Assembly (NCBI GenBank): GCA_903813345.2
Contig: CAIIXF020000001.1
Location: 41,697,366-41,761,365 of the forward strand
Source of the DNA: Owenia fusiformis
Lineage: Eukaryota; Annelida; Polychaeta; Sabellida; Oweniidae
DNA: 64,000 nt
Reading direction: 5' to 3'
The position numbers were made by a program, and so were the translations under genes. Shown here one piece after another: positions 61,408-64,000 of the stretch. The number at the start of each line of letters is the position of its first letter. Position 1 is the stretch's first letter. The notes beneath the pieces are model-generated. The model did not search any database, was not told the origin of the DNA, and saw only the letters and a program-made list of their open reading frames with translations.

Positions 61408-62532
61408 GTAGGTCAAACAAGAAGAAATCATTATTCGTAAAGTGCATTTGTTTTCACAAGTTAAGAATTTGATTCAGTATACAGGATTTGAAGTATACTT
61501 ATTAGATATTATATTTTATCAGTTTTTAGCATGCTTATGTATAAATTAAAACCTAATCATTTCAATGAAAGAAATTAAAAATGGTTGAATCAAAATAAAA
61601 ACAAGACTGCTTAGACCTGGTTGCAAGCAATATGTCATTTTGTCCCCATTAAGTTTGATGATTGATGGCTCTATGAGACCTCCTTTGTTGAAGCAGTTCT
61701 TCAGAGCTGACTTTTCCTCATGGAATTAGCCAAGGGGTTCAGGCTTTTTCCCTTATGGATTTAGCTATACCGGCTTTTCCCTCATGGATTTAGCTATACT
61801 GGCTTTTCCCTTATAGTTTTAGCAATGGTCAATTTTCCCTCATTGTTTTGCTGAGCCTTTTCCCTTATGGATTTAGCTACATGGGTTTTCCCTTATGGAT
61901 TTAACTATGTCGGACTGCTCTGTATTGGGTGGTTGCATATATGTCATCCTGCCATTTGGAAGTGGGCCAGGTCTTTTATTATGTCCTTCCACTGCTTCTT
62001 TATTTGCAATAACAGTCTCATAAGAAACAATAACATAGACTGTAAGATATGGTGTGGAAATTACCTTTGTCAGCCCTTGTTATTTAACATACTGTGCTTT
62101 TTAATTAAATGTCCTTCACAAGATTGAAATAAATGTTTAAAGCTGCTTATTGCAATTTTTGCAACAACAGACTGTATGTATCGGAAATTCAATTCTCTGC
62201 TCTCTAAACAGGAGATTTGTAAGTCCCTTGACCAATCAGAGATGAGGAAATAATGATGATATGAATGATGGGTTTTAGCGCCTGGCACTGTCATCTCTTT
62301 AAATGAAATACTGCCTACCTGAACCACCTGTGCCCCATCATCATTAGTAATCCTACTTTAACTCTGATATTAGGTCATTTCAAAAATATCAATAATTTGA
62401 GTACATGTTAATGGGCATTGTGTGCATTTTCATTATGTGCATTGACATCATATGCATTTATATAAAGAACTCATGTGACATTTCTACTTAAAGGATAAAT
62501 CCAAATTATATTTCATAATTTCCATTTTCCAG
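61408..62532 (+). other. Intron with a TTTTCCCTTATGGATTTAGC repeat
   Basis: 1,125 bp. It contains the degenerate minisatellite at 61709-61913. Nothing else is recognised; the frame 61867-62127 begins inside that repeat and lacks coding signature. Confidence 0.7.
61709..61913. repeat. Degenerate 28-30-bp minisatellite (TTTTCCCTTATGGATTTAGC)
   Basis: About seven copies of a unit with core CTTTTCCCTYATGGATTTAGCTATAC, varying in length. Confidence 0.85.
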
Positions 62533-62745
62533 GTACTTCGAGGTGCCCAGCCTTACCCCATGGTAATCAAGCCACCAAATGGTGGCTATTGGATAGATGG
62601 CGACACACAGAATCAGATTGACGCAGAGGGGAACAAACTACCCGGCAGTGAATCACCATCTCCCAATACACCTAGCACTCCATCAAGTTATAAATTTGAG
62701 GGAGATAACACTGCAAAACGTTACCGGGATCATTTTCTACAGAAG
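62533..62745 (+). CDS. RAP1GAP: Rap1GAP exon encoding the N-terminal edge of the Rap-GAP region
   Basis: Acceptor CCATTTTCCAG, 71 codons, donor AAG|GTAAGT; phase 0 at both ends (213 nt). Residues 1-22 read V-L-R-G-A-Q-P-Y-P-M-V-I-K-P-P-N-G-G-Y-W-I-D, the P-Y-P-x-V...G-G-Y-W-I signature of RAP1GAP and RAP1GAP2. A Ser/Pro/Thr-rich stretch follows (S-E-S-P-S-P-N-T-P-S-T-P-S-S), then Y-K-F-E-G-D-N-T-A-K-R-Y-R-D-H-F-L-Q-K, matching the family's Y-K-L-E...A-x-x-Y-R-x-H-F-L-x-K block at the start of the folded GAP region. This is the strongest evidence for the identity of the gene. The catalytic asparagine-bearing helix is not in this exon and should lie downstream of the window. The S-P/T-P sites suggest proline-directed phosphorylation (inference). 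Confidence 0.93.
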
Positions 62746-63599
62746 GTAAGTGATGTGTTGAATGATCGTACAGACTGGGAAGGTTCATGAGAGGCTTGGT
62801 TCCCTTGGGGTCATTAACAGAAACTTCATAAGATTAAGAATTCCTACATGAATTGCTGTTACCATGGATATAATGATGTCATAGTAAGAGAACAATGGAT
62901 TTTAGTTTCTGTTAATGACTCCCGCTGGTTAACTATGAAGATCTACGCTCTCAGCAGGATGTTATTAAAACAGTAAATATTACATAAAGTAATTTTTACG
63001 ACACAATTTAACTCTCTGTCTTTACATTTGAGGAAACCATTGCCAGAGGTTTAATGATTTTTATCTCCGCTAACATAAAAAACAGCAAATTTCTAATCGA
63101 CCTTTACCACATTTTGTTTTCATTGTACAGTATATCAATAACTTGACAAGCCCAACAACTGACATTGGATTTCCTTGTTTTGATGAAAATGGCTTGTATA
63201 GATATCATATCGTCATAGGTTTATGGCAGAATTATATTGTTGGCACAATAAGCTGTTTGATGTTAGAATCGGTAATGTTATCGGGTTCATTTTAGAAGAA
63301 TCAATGCATAATGATAAGTTTTAATGTCCCTTGGAGTCTTCCATGAGCTAGTATAATCTGGCATATGTCAAGGTTTGTCATAGATATTGACAACATATTG
63401 ATGGTACATGGAAGATCAAAGTCAGTCATCATGTCCTGCCATGCCAGGTTATTACATATATAAAGAATCAATATGATAAAAGGAAGATCTTGTGAGTGGT
63501 TTATCATCTGACTGCTCCCAGCAGAGATTGCCTCTGTAGCGATGCAAAACCTTTAATATACCATATTGAGCACTTCATTTTTCCAGATAAATAGAGGAT

Positions 63600-63732
63600 A
63601 TCCTATGATTTATGAGTGATATAATTTTTATCCACGAATGGATATGATATCTGCACGAGCGAGCGTAGCGAGAGAGTGCAGATATCAATATCCAGGAGTG
63701 GATTAAAATCATATCACAAGTAAATCATAGGA
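63600..63732. repeat. 133-bp palindromic element (ATCCTATGATT family), inverted relative to 40201
   Basis: ATCCTATGATTTATGAGTGA pairs with the right end TCACAAGTAAATCATAGGAT, and GATATGATATCTGCACG pairs with the right-hand GTGCAGATATCAATATC, around CGAGCGTAGCGAGAG. The outer sequence on the right (GATGTTCTTTTTATT) matches the left flank of 40201 in inverse orientation, so the family extends a few bases past the palindrome. Confidence 0.75.
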
Positions 63733-63862
63733 TGTTCTTTTTATTCCATAGTTTAAAAGTCATCATCAGAATCGTTGGAAATTAAATGATTTAAAACGAA
63801 TTTTCCAAACGATCAGGCGATATTGACACTTAGCCTCGTTTTAAGTCTGAAGTAGCAAAAAT

Positions 63863-63923
63863 CCTTAATTCATAGCATACGGCGCCGTATGTCATGGCTA
63901 AAACACCGTATGCTATGGTTAAG
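63863..63923. repeat. Inverted repeat with CATACGGCGCCGTATG core
   Basis: CTTAATTCATAGCATACGG pairs with CCGTATGCTATGGTTAAG. A 16-bp perfect palindrome CATACGGCGCCGTATG lies within the left arm. Confidence 0.7.
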
Positions 63924-64000
63924 TGATTTGTCAAAAATATCATTTTACCACTGATTACAAAAATACCGTTTTTATTTTGACTAAATTTAAATATTTGGAC

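Larger units (their letters stand above)
62746..64000 (+). other. Start of the next Rap1GAP intron
   Basis: No exon is found before the window ends. It carries the palindromic element at 63600-63732 and an inverted repeat at 63863-63923. The frame running past the 62745 donor to a stop at about 62788 is intron read-through. Confidence 0.6.

Noticed and set aside
61867-62127. 86-residue open frame between the linker and GAP-edge exons
   Set aside because: It begins inside a minisatellite and has no splice borders or family match; intronic.

Overview
The window looks like nuclear DNA from an intron-rich invertebrate. It is AT-rich, has short exons with GT-AG borders, long introns full of miniature inverted-repeat elements, and frequent TACATGTA-type motifs. 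A lophotrochozoan such as a mollusc fits best, but that is inference and not proven here. No bacterial-style operon, rRNA, convincing tRNA or CRISPR array is visible.

Everything I can support as coding is on the plus strand and belongs to the 5' part of one gene, a Rap1 GTPase-activating protein (RAP1GAP/RAP1GAP2 family). The right end carries the diagnostic exons. Two separate exons each encode a complete GoLoco motif (53194-53274 and 56605-56691). A short linker exon follows (61351-61407). The next exon (62533-62745) encodes the PYPMV...GGYWI block and the YRDHF segment that precede the Rap-GAP catalytic domain in this family. The catalytic domain itself must lie beyond position 64000.

The left 36 kb holds a series of alternative first coding exons. 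Three are strong (25389-25597, 31744-32732, 35574-36139), one is good (16483-16622) and one is plausible (135-202). All begin with ATG and end at a GT donor in phase 2. The hub exon at 46624-46726 supplies the one missing base and leaves in phase 0, so every start can feed the same downstream reading frame. A 33-nt micro-exon (9003-9035) is phase 2 in and phase 2 out, so it could be a cassette exon. Two further very small phase-2 candidates (2510-2523, 4348-4418) are weak.

The inferred gene logic is this. Separate promoters choose among N-termini rich in basophilic-kinase sites of the form R-K-x-S-x-P, which resemble 14-3-3 docking sites. These are joined to one or two GoLoco modules that would bind G-alpha-i-GDP, followed by the Rap-GAP domain. 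The largest first exon carries five consecutive seven-residue repeats of the R-K-I-S-G-P-E type.

The rest is intron. It contains several short non-autonomous element families: pogo/Tigger-like 150-bp elements, a GGCCCGTAGC-ended element, an AGTCTTGCATC-ended family, a GTCACCACC family and long near-perfect palindromes. It also contains minisatellites with 16-, 19-, 20-, 22-, 25-, 27- and 38-bp units and a polypurine block of about 280 bp.
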